DNA of 64,000 nucleotides from Bradyrhizobium jicamae (GTDB lineage Bacteria > Pseudomonadota > Alphaproteobacteria > Rhizobiales > Xanthobacteraceae). This document shows, one piece after another, positions 8,413 through 16,070 of this stretch. The notes below the pieces were generated by a model. That model was not told where the DNA came from. It saw only the letters and a program-made list of their open reading frames with translations, and did no database searches. How positions within the stretch are numbered: the stretch's first letter is position 1; every line of letters begins with the position of its first letter. Where the stretch lies: the NCBI RefSeq assembly GCF_018130695.1, contig NZ_JAFCJX010000021.1, positions 62,001 through 126,000 of the forward strand, read 5' to 3'. A program made the translations under genes and the position numbers.

Positions 8413-9144
8413 TTATTTCGCCTTGCCCCAAGGACCTGAAAACGGACCGGACGGCTTCTCATCCAGCGGCGGCGGCTCGGCGGGCTTCCGTTCGTCAGGC
8501 TTGCGGTCGGTCGGGAAGCCGAGGCCGCGCAGGTAGATCAGCACTTCGGCCTCGAGCAGATCTTCCGGCGACATCGGCAGCTTGCGCCGCGCTGCATCGC
8601 CACGTCCGAACAGCGAGGCGACGCCATGCGACATCGCCCAGATGTGCAGCGCCATCATCATCGCCGGCGGCCGCGGCTGGCCGGGCGGTGCCAGCGCTGC
8701 GAGCCGTTCGGCCGCCGCGCGGATGATCGCGAAGGCGCGCTCGCTCGCTGCCATCAAAGTGGGATTGGAGTCGACGGGCAGGCCGGATTCGAACATCGCC
8801 GAATAGAACGCCGGCTCCTCACGCGCGAATTTCAGATAGGCCTTGCCGACGCGCTCGAACGCCGAGACAGTGTCGGGGCGGCCGTCGTCCCAGGCTTGCG
8901 TCAATGCGGATTCGAACTGCTCGAAGCCGCGCTGGGCGATGCTGGCGATCAGCTCATCGCGGTCACGGAAGTGACGGTAGGGCGCGGCAGGGCTGACGCC
9001 GGCCATGCGCGCGGCATCCGCGAAGGTGAAGCCGGCAGGGCCCTTCTGTCCGATCAGATCGAGCGCCGCCTGCAGCAGCGCCTCTTTCAGATTGCCGTGA
9101 TGATAGCCGCGCTCGGCGCGGCGCTCGTCCTTGCGCCAGCTCAT
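8413..9144 (-). CDS. TetR-family transcriptional regulator with WHG-type C-terminal domain
   Basis: This 243-residue protein has an N-terminal TetR helix-turn-helix (residues about 15-62: FTFADAARMAGVSPAAPYRHFRDRDELI cut short here as FADAARMAGVSPAAPYRHF) and a C-terminal domain of the WHG subgroup. The last 40 residues are rich in proline and charge (RKPDERKPAEPPPLDEKPSG). Its start codon lies inside a palindrome matching the one ahead of the DUF2852 gene, so autoregulation is likely. The ligand is unknown. Confidence 0.9.
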   Translation of the reverse strand: MSWRKDERRAERGYHHGNLKEALLQAALDLIGQKGPAGFTFADAARMAGVSPAAPYRHFRDRDELIASIAQRGFEQFESALTQAWDDGRPDTVSAFERVGKAYLKFAREEPAFYSAMFESGLPVDSNPTLMAASERAFAIIRAAAERLAALAPPGQPRPPAMMMALHIWAMSHGVASLFGRGDAARRKLPMSPEDLLEAEVLIYLRGLGFPTDRKPDERKPAEPPPLDEKPSGPFSGPWGKAK

Positions 9145-9161
9145 GTGAACGATCTTTACAT
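9143..9161. promoter_or_regulatory. Predicted TetR autoregulatory operator (ATGTGAA-N5-TTTACAT)
   Basis: This 19-bp imperfect dyad overlaps the TetR start codon. It matches the site at 8327-8345 in both arms except for one base, with an identical spacer length. Overlap with the start suggests that binding blocks expression of the regulator itself. Confidence 0.6.
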
Positions 9162-9190
9162 GAGCCGGCGTGAAAGGTCACTACAAACGA

Positions 9191-9210
9191 CCGTTAATGA
9201 TGATTAACGG
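9191..9210. promoter_or_regulatory. Perfect palindrome CCGTTAAT-GATG-ATTAACGG
   Basis: The 8-bp arms are perfect with a 4-base centre, about 50 bp upstream of the TetR start. It is AT-rich and unlike the GC-rich dispersed repeat beside it, so a second regulator site is possible. No regulator can be named. Confidence 0.35.
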
Positions 9211-9220
9211 GGGCTCTCTT

Positions 9221-9459
9221 CACCTTTCCCCGCTCTTTGGCGGGGAGAGGTCGGATCGCGCTCGGCGATGCGCAGCATCGTCCGACGCGATCCGGGTGAG
9301 GGGCCGTGCACCACGGTGCCGCACAATCAGCCCCTCCGACTCCGCGATTGATCCAGTCGGCTAACCGCGACACTCCCGGCTGGCGTCTGCCATGCCCCTC
9401 ACCCGCCGCCTGCGCTGCGCTCCGGCGTCGACCTCTCCCCGCCAAGTGCGGGGAGGTGA
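9221..9459. repeat. Dispersed-type intergenic repeat bounded by CTCTCCCCGC inverted repeats
   Basis: The stretch starts with a hairpin (CCCCGCTCTTTGGCGGGG), contains GGGTGAGGGGC, and ends with the inverse CACCCGCC...ACCTCTCCCCGCC. A diverged relative with the same modules in the same order is at 21126-21374. It carries no gene and separates the TetR promoter region from the end of the YCII-like gene. Confidence 0.55.
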
Positions 9460-9464
9460 TCACC

Positions 9465-9827
9465 TCACTGTCCCGGAATCGGCAGCACCGGCATGATCTC
9501 GACGCGCTCGCCGGGGAAGATCGCGAAATGCGGGTGGTTCTCGAACATCTTCGCCGCCGCCTCGTGCGAGGCTGCGCGCACCACGGTGAAGGCGCCCATC
9601 TCGTTGGCGATGTCGGCGATGCCGGAGAGGCTCGCCTGCTTGGTCTTGCCGAGCGGTCCACCCATGGTGACGAGCGCGGCCTGGTGCTTGTTGGCCCAGG
9701 CGTGCCACGCCGCCATGCCTTCGTTCTCCTTGGCGCGGCGCTCGGCCTCCGGCAGGGCGTTCCAGGCTGCCATCTTCGCGCTGGTCTTGCTGCCGAGGAA
9801 AACGGCGAGATAGGTGTCGTTGCTCAT
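9465..9827 (-). CDS. YCII-like (dimeric alpha-beta barrel) hypothetical protein
   Basis: This 120-residue protein resembles the YCII/DGPF fold family in size and pattern (TYLAVFLGSK start, LVTMGGPLGKTK in the position of the DGPF turn, then IADIANEMGAFTVVRAASH), but the DGPF motif itself is absent. Its function is unknown. It follows another YCII-family gene by 45 bases on the same strand, so the two are probably cotranscribed. Confidence 0.8.
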   Translation of the reverse strand: MSNDTYLAVFLGSKTSAKMAAWNALPEAERRAKENEGMAAWHAWANKHQAALVTMGGPLGKTKQASLSGIADIANEMGAFTVVRAASHEAAAKMFENHPHFAIFPGERVEIMPVLPIPGQ

Positions 9828-9872
9828 GCGTCTTCTCCTGTTGATCTCTGGCGTGGATGATTGTTGACGTGA

Positions 9873-10298
9873 TCAGCGCAGCGCTTTGCCCCAGCCGCCG
9901 TTCGGCGCCTCGAAGGTGGCGGCGGCCTGTTGCACCTCCTCGGAGAAGTCGGCCATCTCCTGCACCTGGCGGATCTCGATGATCTCGTTGGCGGAGGCCG
10001 GGCATTGCTTCGCCCATGCGATGGCCTCGGCGCGCGAGGCGACATCGATCATCCAGTAGCCGCCGAGCACCTCCTTGGATTCCGTGAACGGGCCGTCGGT
10101 GACCACGGGCTTGCCGGTGGCGAAGGAGACGCGCGCGCCGGCTGCAGGCGGATGCAGGCCGTCGAGCGTGATCAGCACGCCGGCATCCTTGAGCGCCTGG
10201 TTGTAGGCCATCATCGCGGCGACGCGTTCGGGGTCGAGATCGATCTCCTTCGGCGCGTTCTCGTAGCCGAGCGGGATCATCAGCATCATGAATCGCAT
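9873..10298 (-). CDS. YCII-family protein with DGPF motif
   Basis: This 141-residue protein has the family-defining VVTDGPFTESKEVLGGYWMI segment in the middle. The ATG at 10298 (MRFMMLMIPLGYE) is the usual start for the family, with GGAG about 10 bases upstream; an in-frame ATG five codons earlier is less likely. DGPF proteins often accompany ECF42 sigma factors. Here no sigma gene adjoins, but one lies 6 kb away with its own DGPF gene. Biochemical role unknown. Confidence 0.88.
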   Translation of the reverse strand: MRFMMLMIPLGYENAPKEIDLDPERVAAMMAYNQALKDAGVLITLDGLHPPAAGARVSFATGKPVVTDGPFTESKEVLGGYWMIDVASRAEAIAWAKQCPASANEIIEIRQVQEMADFSEEVQQAAATFEAPNGGWGKALR

Positions 10299-10414
10299 GG
10301 TCTTCTGCTCCATTCTGTCCGGCCGAGGCCGTCGCCTGCTTCAAAGACGAAGCAGCCTGTACCGCACCGACATCGCCAGGAAAATTATTTCGGAGGTTAT
10401 TGCAGTGCGGCGCC

Positions 10415-11068
10415 TCAGGTCTCCCGCGGCACCATCCTGAAGTAAGGCTCGGCCTCCGCGATGACGCGCGCGACCGCGGGCCGCGCCTTCAGCCGTTCGA
10501 GATAGGCGGCAAGCTGCGGCCGCTCCGCGCCGAACGGCTCCACGGTGCTGCCGTAGAACAGCGCCGGCAGCGCCGCGCAATCGGCCAGCGTGAAGTCAGC
10601 GCCCATCGCAAAGCCGCCGCCGGCGACCTGCCGCTCGATCATGTCATAGGAGGTGCGAAGCTGCGCCCGCGCCTCGGCGACGCCATGCGGATCCTTTGCG
10701 TCGGCCGGACGCAGCCGGTCGAGCATGATCTTCTGCATCGGCAGATGGACGTAGAGATCGAAGACGCGGTCGCGCAGCCGTGTCTCGCGAGCGGTATCGG
10801 GATCGTCGGGGATGAATCGTGTGGTGCCCGGATAATGCCGGTCGAGATATTCGATGATGATCGTCGACTCCGGCACGGTCTCGCCGCGCGCCGCATCGCT
10901 CAGCACCGGAAACTTGCCGATCGGCCACAGCTTGCGCAGCGCGGCGCGCTCACCGGCATCACCGAGATTGACCAGGTTCGGCGTGAACGGCGTGCCGTTC
11001 TCGTAGAGTGCGATCAGCGCCTTCCAGCAGAATGACGACAGCGGGTGGTAATGCAGGGTGAGCGACAT
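10415..11068 (-). CDS. Glutathione S-transferase family protein
   Basis: This 217-residue protein has an N-terminal thioredoxin-like domain (LTLHYHPLSSFCWKALIAL, then WPIGKFPVL with the cis-proline and PESTIIIEYL for the gamma-glutamyl site) and an all-helical C-terminal domain (GADFTLADCAALPALFY). The ATG at 11068 has AAGGA 7 bases upstream and matches the family N-terminus; the frame runs open further upstream without sense. It is expected to conjugate or reduce electrophiles with glutathione in the cytosol. Substrate unknown. Confidence 0.9.
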   Translation of the reverse strand: MSLTLHYHPLSSFCWKALIALYENGTPFTPNLVNLGDAGERAALRKLWPIGKFPVLSDAARGETVPESTIIIEYLDRHYPGTTRFIPDDPDTARETRLRDRVFDLYVHLPMQKIMLDRLRPADAKDPHGVAEARAQLRTSYDMIERQVAGGGFAMGADFTLADCAALPALFYGSTVEPFGAERPQLAAYLERLKARPAVARVIAEAEPYFRMVPRET

Positions 11069-11482
11069 CGAGCTTTCCTTGAAACGTTCTGAGCTTGCGA
11101 AGGACGAATCACGTTTCGCAATTCCGACATCGACGATGAAACAGTTTCGTCGAACGAAACGCCTGGTTGCAGCAAGCGTTGACTTCGCCGGTATGCTGAT
11201 ATTTGTGCGACGAACGACCGCACGCGCGACGTAAAATAATCTCTGCGTCGCGTCCGTAGGAGTACGGGCGAGCAAATCCGCATCGCTATGTACCCTGGCG
11301 TGCATTGTCGGGAAAAAGTTGCACATCCTGAGCCACATAGGCGATCGCTGCGCGCGGCGGCGCTGGCGCTGCCTGAAAATCAGGCTTTACGCTTTTCTAA
11401 ACAGCTGCCTGCAACTTTTACGGTAGTCGCGTTCGTCTGCGTTGCCGACAAATCCATACCCGAACATTCCATGGAGTCGACG
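11069..11482. other. Intergenic region between the GST and chemoreceptor genes
   Basis: This 414-base divergent control region has no convincing gene of its own. It holds a cluster of GTTTCG/CGAAAC half-sites near the GST promoter and relatively AT-rich sequence. Frames open across it (GST N-terminal and chemoreceptor N-terminal extensions) have no family similarity. Confidence 0.5.
11139..11161. promoter_or_regulatory. Overlapping GAAAC/GTTTC dyads upstream of the GST gene
   Basis: GAAACaGTTTC (11139-11149) overlaps GTTTCG-N5-CGAAAC (11145-11161), both perfect dyads, about 70 bp upstream of the GST start. Another CGTTTCG half-site is at 11113. The arrangement looks like a repressor operator; the cognate factor is not evident nearby. 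Confidence 0.4.
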
Positions 11483-13150
11483 TTGTTCAATTTCAACAAC
11501 AAGGCCACCCGTAACGCCCTCGCGCAGGCTGCCGCGATCAACAGGTCGCAGGCGGTCATCGAGTTCAGGCTCGACGGCAGCATCGTCACGGCGAACGAGA
11601 ATTTCCTGAAGGCGATGGGCTACGCGCTCCCGGAGATCCAGGGCAAGCATCACAGCCTGTTCGTCGATCCCGCCTATCGCGACAGCGCCGAATACCGCGC
11701 CTTCTGGGCCAGCCTGAACCGCGGCGAATTCCAGGCCGCGCAGTACAAGCGCCTCGCCAAGGGCGGCCGCGAGATCTGGATCCAGGCCTCCTACAATCCG
11801 ATCCTGGATGCCGGCGGCAAGCCGGTCGGCGTGGTCAAGTTCGCCACCGACATCACCGCGCAGAAGATCCAGAGCATGGAAGACGCCGGCAAGATCGCCG
11901 CGATCAACCGGGCCCAGGCGGTGATCGAGTTCAACATGGACGGCACCATCGTCACCGCCAACGAGAATTTCCTCAAGGCGATGGGCTACTCGCTTGCGGA
12001 GATCCAGGACAAGCATCACAGCATGTTCGTGGCGCCGGCCGACCGCGACAGCGCGGGCTATCGCGATTTCTGGGCGCGGCTGAACCGCGGCACGTTCGAG
12101 GCCGGCGAGTACAAGCGGATCGCCAGGGGCGGCCGCGAGATCTGGATCCTCGCCACCTATAACCCGATCCTCAACGAGGCCGGCAAGCCGTTCAAGGTGG
12201 TCAAGTTCGCCACCGACGTGACCGAGCAGAAGATGAAGGCGGCCGACAATGACGGCCAGATCGCTGCGATCCAGAAGTCTCAGGCCGTGATCGAGTTCAA
12301 CATGGACGGCTCGATCCGCGACGCCAACCCGAATTTCTGCGCGGCGATGGGCTATGGATTGTCGGAGATCAAGGGTCGGCACCACAGCATGTTCGTCGAG
12401 CCGGTCGAGGCGAACGCACCTGCCTATCGCGAATTCTGGGAAGCCCTCAACCGCGGCCAGTACCAGGCCGCCGAGTACAAGCGGATCGCCAAGGGCGGCC
12501 GCGAGATCTGGATCCAGGCGTCCTACAATCCGATCCTCGACCTCAACGGCAAGCCCTACAAGGTGGTGAAATACGCCACCGACATCACCGCGCAGGCGAT
12601 CGGCCGCAAGAAGGCGGACAATGCGCGCGGCCTGATCGAGGCGGTCGCCGCCGGCAGCGAGGAGATGAGCGCCTCGATCCGCGAGATTTCCGAGACCATG
12701 GCGAAGTCCAAGGTCGATGCCGCGACCGCGACCGGCCGGGTCGAGGCGGCCGACGTGCAGGCGCAAAAGCTCAATGCCGCAGCGCAGGCGATGAGCGGTA
12801 TCGTCGAGATGATCGGCAGCATCACCGGTCAGATCAATCTGCTGGCGCTGAACGCCACGATCGAGTCGGCGCGCGCGGGCGAGGCCGGCCGCGGCTTCGC
12901 GGTGGTTGCCTCCGAGGTGAAGAACCTCGCCAACCAGGCGCGCCAGGCCACCGATACGATCTCCTCGGAGATCGAGGCGCTGAACGGGATCGCCGGCGAC
13001 GTCGTCGGCTCGCTCTCCGCCATCAAGGCGGCGATCGCAGGGGTCAACGAGTTCATCGCCTCCACCGCGGCCGCGGTCGAGGAGCAGGCCATCGTGACCC
13101 AGGACATGTCCTCCAACATGCAGCGCGCCTCGGCCGAGCTCGCGGTGTAG
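11483..13150 (+). CDS. BdlA-like cytoplasmic methyl-accepting chemotaxis protein with three tandem PAS domains
   Basis: There are no transmembrane segments. Three nearly identical PAS units (VIEF..DGSIVTANENF..AMGY..EI..HHS..F, ending in VVKFATDIT) repeat with an exact 366-base (122-residue) period at 11531, 11897 and 12263. A short MCP signalling domain follows, with the hairpin tip INLLALNATIESARAGEAGR. PAS-PAS-MCP proteins such as BdlA sense redox or energy state and affect biofilm dispersal or chemotaxis. The TTG at 11483 (read as MFNFNNK, GGAG 6 bases upstream) is preferred because relatives start MFNF; ATG 11471 is in frame. No cheR-binding pentapeptide is seen at the end. Confidence 0.88.
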   Translation: MFNFNNKATRNALAQAAAINRSQAVIEFRLDGSIVTANENFLKAMGYALPEIQGKHHSLFVDPAYRDSAEYRAFWASLNRGEFQAAQYKRLAKGGREIWIQASYNPILDAGGKPVGVVKFATDITAQKIQSMEDAGKIAAINRAQAVIEFNMDGTIVTANENFLKAMGYSLAEIQDKHHSMFVAPADRDSAGYRDFWARLNRGTFEAGEYKRIARGGREIWILATYNPILNEAGKPFKVVKFATDVTEQKMKAADNDGQIAAIQKSQAVIEFNMDGSIRDANPNFCAAMGYGLSEIKGRHHSMFVEPVEANAPAYREFWEALNRGQYQAAEYKRIAKGGREIWIQASYNPILDLNGKPYKVVKYATDITAQAIGRKKADNARGLIEAVAAGSEEMSASIREISETMAKSKVDAATATGRVEAADVQAQKLNAAAQAMSGIVEMIGSITGQINLLALNATIESARAGEAGRGFAVVASEVKNLANQARQATDTISSEIEALNGIAGDVVGSLSAIKAAIAGVNEFIASTAAAVEEQAIVTQDMSSNMQRASAELAV

Positions 13151-13177
13151 CGGCGAGGAGACGCTGACGACCTGACA

Positions 13178-13206
13178 ATGCCCGGCTGAGCCGGGCATTT
13201 TGATTT
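13178..13206 (+). terminator. Rho-independent terminator after the chemoreceptor gene
   Basis: TGCCCGGC-TGA-GCCGGGCA forms an 8-bp perfect stem with a 3-base loop followed by TTTTGATTT, 28 bases after the stop codon. Confidence 0.8.
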
Positions 13207-13288
13207 GGGTGTCTTCATTCGGCGGGTTAAGAAGGCGCGCGCCTTCGCCGGCGCCTTCAGATCAGCAAGCCAAGACGGACCCGCGCCC

Positions 13289-14077
13289 ATGAACTCTTCC
13301 TCGTCGAAAGTCGCCCTCGTCACCGGTGCCGCGCGCGGGATTGGTCTGGCGACCGCAAAGCGTTTCCTCGCCGAAGGCTGGCGCGTGGCGTTGCTGGATA
13401 TCGAGGGTGAGCTGCAGGCGAACGCGGTGGCGGCGCTGAAAAACCCCGACAACACGCAGGCGATCACCTGCGACGTCTCCGATGCCGCAGCCGTGGGAGC
13501 CGCGATGGCCGCCGTCATGAGCCGCTTCGGCCGGCTCGATGCGCTCGTCAACAATGCCGGCGTCGCGGTGTTCGCGCCGGTGCTGGAGACGTCGGATGCC
13601 GACTGGAACCGGATCATGGCCGTGAACCTCACCGGTCCGTTCCTGTGCACCAAGGCGGCAGCACCCCTGATGCGCGAGCAGGGCGGCGGCGCCATCGTCA
13701 ACATCACCTCGATCTCGGCGGTGCGCGCCTCGACCTTGCGTTCGGCCTACGGCACCAGCAAGGCTGGCCTGGCGCATCTCACAAAACAGCTCGCGGTCGA
13801 GCTCGCTTCATCGGGCATCCGCGTCAATGCGGTGGCGCCGGGGCCGGTCGAGACCGCGATGGCGAAGGCCGTGCATACCGCCGAGATCCGCGCCGACTAT
13901 CACGACGCGATCCCGCTCAATCGCTACGGCCTGGAAGAGGAACTGGCGGACGCCATCTTCTTCCTGTGCTCGGAGCGTGCAAGCTACATCACCGGCCAGG
14001 TCCTCGCCGTCGATGGCGGTTTCGACGCGGCCGGCATCGGCCTGCCGACCCTGCGCGGTCAGCGGCGGAACGGCTGA
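13289..14077 (+). CDS. SDR-family NAD(P)-dependent oxidoreductase
   Basis: This 262-residue classical short-chain dehydrogenase has the cofactor motif TGAARGIG near residue 13, NNAG near residue 90, the catalytic Ser region NITSISAV and the YxxxK pair in AYGTSKAG, and it ends with QVLAVDGGFDAAG, typical of FabG-like enzymes. The ATG at 13289 begins directly before the KVALVTG strand; the open frame further upstream crosses the preceding terminator and is not coding. Substrate unknown; it stands alone between repeat elements. Confidence 0.92.
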   Translation: MNSSSSKVALVTGAARGIGLATAKRFLAEGWRVALLDIEGELQANAVAALKNPDNTQAITCDVSDAAAVGAAMAAVMSRFGRLDALVNNAGVAVFAPVLETSDADWNRIMAVNLTGPFLCTKAAAPLMREQGGGAIVNITSISAVRASTLRSAYGTSKAGLAHLTKQLAVELASSGIRVNAVAPGPVETAMAKAVHTAEIRADYHDAIPLNRYGLEEELADAIFFLCSERASYITGQVLAVDGGFDAAGIGLPTLRGQRRNG

Positions 14078-14088
14078 TCGCGTTACCC

Positions 14089-14137
14089 GAGCATGATCCG
14101 GAAAAGTGTGAAGCGGTTTTCCGAGAAGATCATGCTC
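14089..14137. repeat. 49-bp palindromic element, copy 1 (GAGCATGATC...GATCATGCTC)
   Basis: GAGCATGATCCGGAAAA and its inverse TTTTCCGAgAAGATCATGCTC form a long imperfect hairpin. A second copy is at 25901-25949 inside the tol cluster with only a few differences, mostly in the loop. This is a dispersed intergenic repeat of the RIME/REP kind. Confidence 0.8.
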
Positions 14138-14148
14138 AAACAAAGAGA

Positions 14149-14186
14149 TAAAGCGCGATGACGATTTGGCCTAACATCGCGCTTTA
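14149..14186. repeat. Inverted repeat TAAAGCGCGATG...CATCGCGCTTTA
   Basis: Two perfect 12-bp arms are separated by 14 bases. It lies directly after the 49-bp palindrome and may be a companion module or a transcription end for the SDR gene. Confidence 0.6.
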
Positions 14187-14246
14187 GGCAGCGCGCTTTC
14201 ACCGGCGACCTTGATCTCGCCACGTCGCCGCGACAGAGTTGCGGCC

Positions 14247-14684
14247 ATGCCAAACCGACTCCGCAAGATCGTGTTGTGCGCCTCGGCGTTTGCCGCGCTG
14301 GTCACCCCTGCCATGGCCGAGATACGCATCCTCGCCAGTCCCGGCGGGCAGGTCGGCCCGTTCCTCGAACTGTTCGACCGCGTCCGCGCCTCCGGCGAGC
14401 GCGTCGTGATCGACGGTCCCTGCCTCTCGGCGTGCACGCTGGTGCTGTCGATCGTGCCGGATGATCGCATCTGCGTCACCCGCCGCGCGGTGCTCGGCTT
14501 CCACGCCGCGCGCTCGATCGACGGGCGCGGCCGCATCTACGCCGAGCCCGAGGCCTCGCAGGCCGTGCTGCAGGCCTATCCCGCCCCGGTCCGCGCCTGG
14601 CTGGTCCGCCGCGGCGGCCTGACCTCGCGACTGCTGCTGCTGCGCGGCAAGGAGCTCGCGGCGATCTATCCGAGGTGTCGCTGA
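14247..14684 (+). CDS. Secreted hypothetical protein with a ClpP/crotonase-like core
   Basis: This 145-residue protein has a signal peptide (MPNRLRKIVLCASAFAAL, likely cut after AMA). The mature part carries SGERVVIDGPCLSACTLVLS, a pattern seen in ClpP-fold periplasmic proteins where the SAC segment sits at the nucleophile turn, then RAVLGFHAA. A matching His-Asp pair cannot be confirmed by eye, so protease activity is not claimed. The start at 14247 gives the cleanest signal peptide. Monocistronic between repeats. Confidence 0.78.
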   Translation: MPNRLRKIVLCASAFAALVTPAMAEIRILASPGGQVGPFLELFDRVRASGERVVIDGPCLSACTLVLSIVPDDRICVTRRAVLGFHAARSIDGRGRIYAEPEASQAVLQAYPAPVRAWLVRRGGLTSRLLLLRGKELAAIYPRCR

Positions 14685-14698
14685 TGAATGCTCAGCTT

Positions 14699-14819
14699 GT
14701 AGGGTGGGCAAAGCGACCCCGTCCGCCGTAGCTCAACGAGCGAAGGCGGAAGCGTGCCCACCATCACGAGCACGCCGAGAATGGTGGGCACAGCGCTGAC
14801 GCGCCTTTGCCCACCCTAC
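14699..14819. repeat. Inverted-repeat element (GTAGGGTGGGCAAAG...CTTTGCCCACCCTAC type)
   Basis: The element has 15-bp-class outer arms and internal GTGCCCACCAT/ATGGTGGGCAC inverted repeats. It sits in the convergent gap between the secreted protein and the VOC gene and is noncoding. It looks like a small mobile-type palindromic unit. Confidence 0.65.
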
Positions 14820-14837
14820 GGCTACGACACCTTCGCC

Positions 14838-15251
14838 CTACATCCCCTCAGCCGGACAGTTCACCATCCAGGGGATGCCGAACTGATCGACGCACATGCC
14901 GAAGCCCTGGGAGAAGAACGTCTTGGCGAACGGCATGGTGACGGTGCCGCCTTCGGACAGCGCCTTGAAGCGACGCTCGGCATCCGCGGCGTCTTCGACC
15001 TGCAGCGAGACCGAAAAGCCCTGCGGCGTCTGGAAGTGGCCGGGCGGGGCGTCGGAGGCCATGATGATCTCGCCATCGATCGTGATCTTGGCGTGCATGA
15101 TCTTGTCCTTCCACTCCGCCGGCACTTTCATCTCGGGTGGACCCTCGCCGAACGGGAACGACGCCTCGATCTGCGCGCCCAGAACCTTCTGATAGAATTT
15201 CAGCGCATCGGCGCAATTGCCGTTGAATGTGAGATAGGGATTGACCTGCAT
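14838..15251 (-). CDS. VOC-superfamily (PhnB/glyoxalase-like) protein
   Basis: This 137-residue protein has the PhnB-like pattern: QVNPYLTFNGNCADALKFYQ, GEIIMASDAPPGHF, VSLQVEDAADAERRFKALSE and C-terminal GMCVDQFGIPWMVNC. Such proteins are common neighbours of DGPF and ECF42 genes. No metal ligand set can be assigned with certainty, and function is unknown. It follows the SRPBCC gene by 33 bases on the same strand. Confidence 0.88.
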   Translation of the reverse strand: MQVNPYLTFNGNCADALKFYQKVLGAQIEASFPFGEGPPEMKVPAEWKDKIMHAKITIDGEIIMASDAPPGHFQTPQGFSVSLQVEDAADAERRFKALSEGGTVTMPFAKTFFSQGFGMCVDQFGIPWMVNCPAEGM

Positions 15252-15284
15252 CGCGTGCTCCTTCCGATCTCGATTGCTGACGAA

Positions 15285-15821
15285 TTATCTCTCGGTGATG
15301 GTCTTCAGATTGGCGAGGCCGACTTCAAAGTCCTTGCCGATCATGTTGTCGAGGTTGATGAACAGCTGCATCACCTTGGTCATGAACACGGCGGGGCCGT
15401 GCATCGTCCAGGTGAGATTGGTGACATCGCCCTGCGGCAGCATTGTGAACTCGGCGGTGTTGTGGCCCTCGAACGGCCTATAGAAGTCGAGCTTGATCAC
15501 GATCTTCGACGGCGCTGCGGCGTCCAGTATTTCCATCCGCCCGGAGCCGACATTGTTGTTGCCGTCCCAGGCATAGACCGCGCCGGCGCCGCGCTCGGCG
15601 CCGCTGTAGCTGCGCTTCATCGCGGGATCCTTCTGCTCATAGGGCGACCATGTGACCCACTGATGAAAGTCGGAGATCAGCGGAAAGATCCGTTCCGCCG
15701 GTGCGCGGATATGGGTGGTGCGGGTAACGCGCAGCGTGCCCGGCTTGCGCAGTGCGAGGATCAGGACGAGCGCGATCGCGACGGCGAGGATCGCGGCGAT
15801 GATGGCAATGATCTCGAGCAT
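15285..15821 (-). CDS. Membrane-anchored SRPBCC-family protein
   Basis: This 178-residue protein begins with one hydrophobic segment (IIAIIAAILAVAIALVLILA), followed by an SRPBCC (polyketide cyclase/START-like) domain starting VTRTTHIRAPAERIFPLISD and ending in a long helix (VMQLFINLDNMIGKDFEVGL). The ATG at 15821 has GGAG 8 bases upstream. The family binds hydrophobic ligands; the role is unknown. It lies between the VOC gene and the ECF sigma gene on one strand. Confidence 0.88.
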   Translation of the reverse strand: MLEIIAIIAAILAVAIALVLILALRKPGTLRVTRTTHIRAPAERIFPLISDFHQWVTWSPYEQKDPAMKRSYSGAERGAGAVYAWDGNNNVGSGRMEILDAAAPSKIVIKLDFYRPFEGHNTAEFTMLPQGDVTNLTWTMHGPAVFMTKVMQLFINLDNMIGKDFEVGLANLKTITER

Positions 15822-15922
15822 GATGGTCTCCGAAATAGCGAGAATAGCTCCGTCACCATGACGAACGGGGCGGTGCGAGGCCGACAATGGGTCGAAGACT
15901 TTTTTGAGCTCTGGCCTGCGTT

Positions 15923-16053
15923 CCCCGGATGCTGTGCAGCGTGCCGCGCATGCGGCGTGGTGCGCTGCTGATCCGGGGCCCACAGGCGCTTCAGAGGCAT
16001 GGGTCCCGGCTCTGCGGTGCACCGCTGAAGAAGCGCTGCACCGCGTCCGGGAC
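15923..16053. repeat. Inverted-repeat intergenic element (CCCCGGATGCTG...ATCCGGGG)
   Basis: CCCCGGAT (15923-15930) pairs with ATCCGGGG (15971-15978). Further on, GGGTCCCGG, GCGGTGCACCGC and CGTCCGGGAC form nested inverted repeats. It is noncoding and lies between the sigma factor stop and the SRPBCC start. Confidence 0.55.
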
Positions 16054-16070
16054 ACGAGAGGCGCTGATTT

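Noticed and set aside
14247..14684. Secreted protein as an active serine protease
   Set aside because: An SAC segment like that of ClpP-fold proteins is present, but a full catalytic triad could not be identified by eye.
14754..15971. 405-residue plus-strand frame
   Set aside because: It runs antisense to the VOC and SRPBCC genes, which have clear family motifs; its translation resembles no protein.
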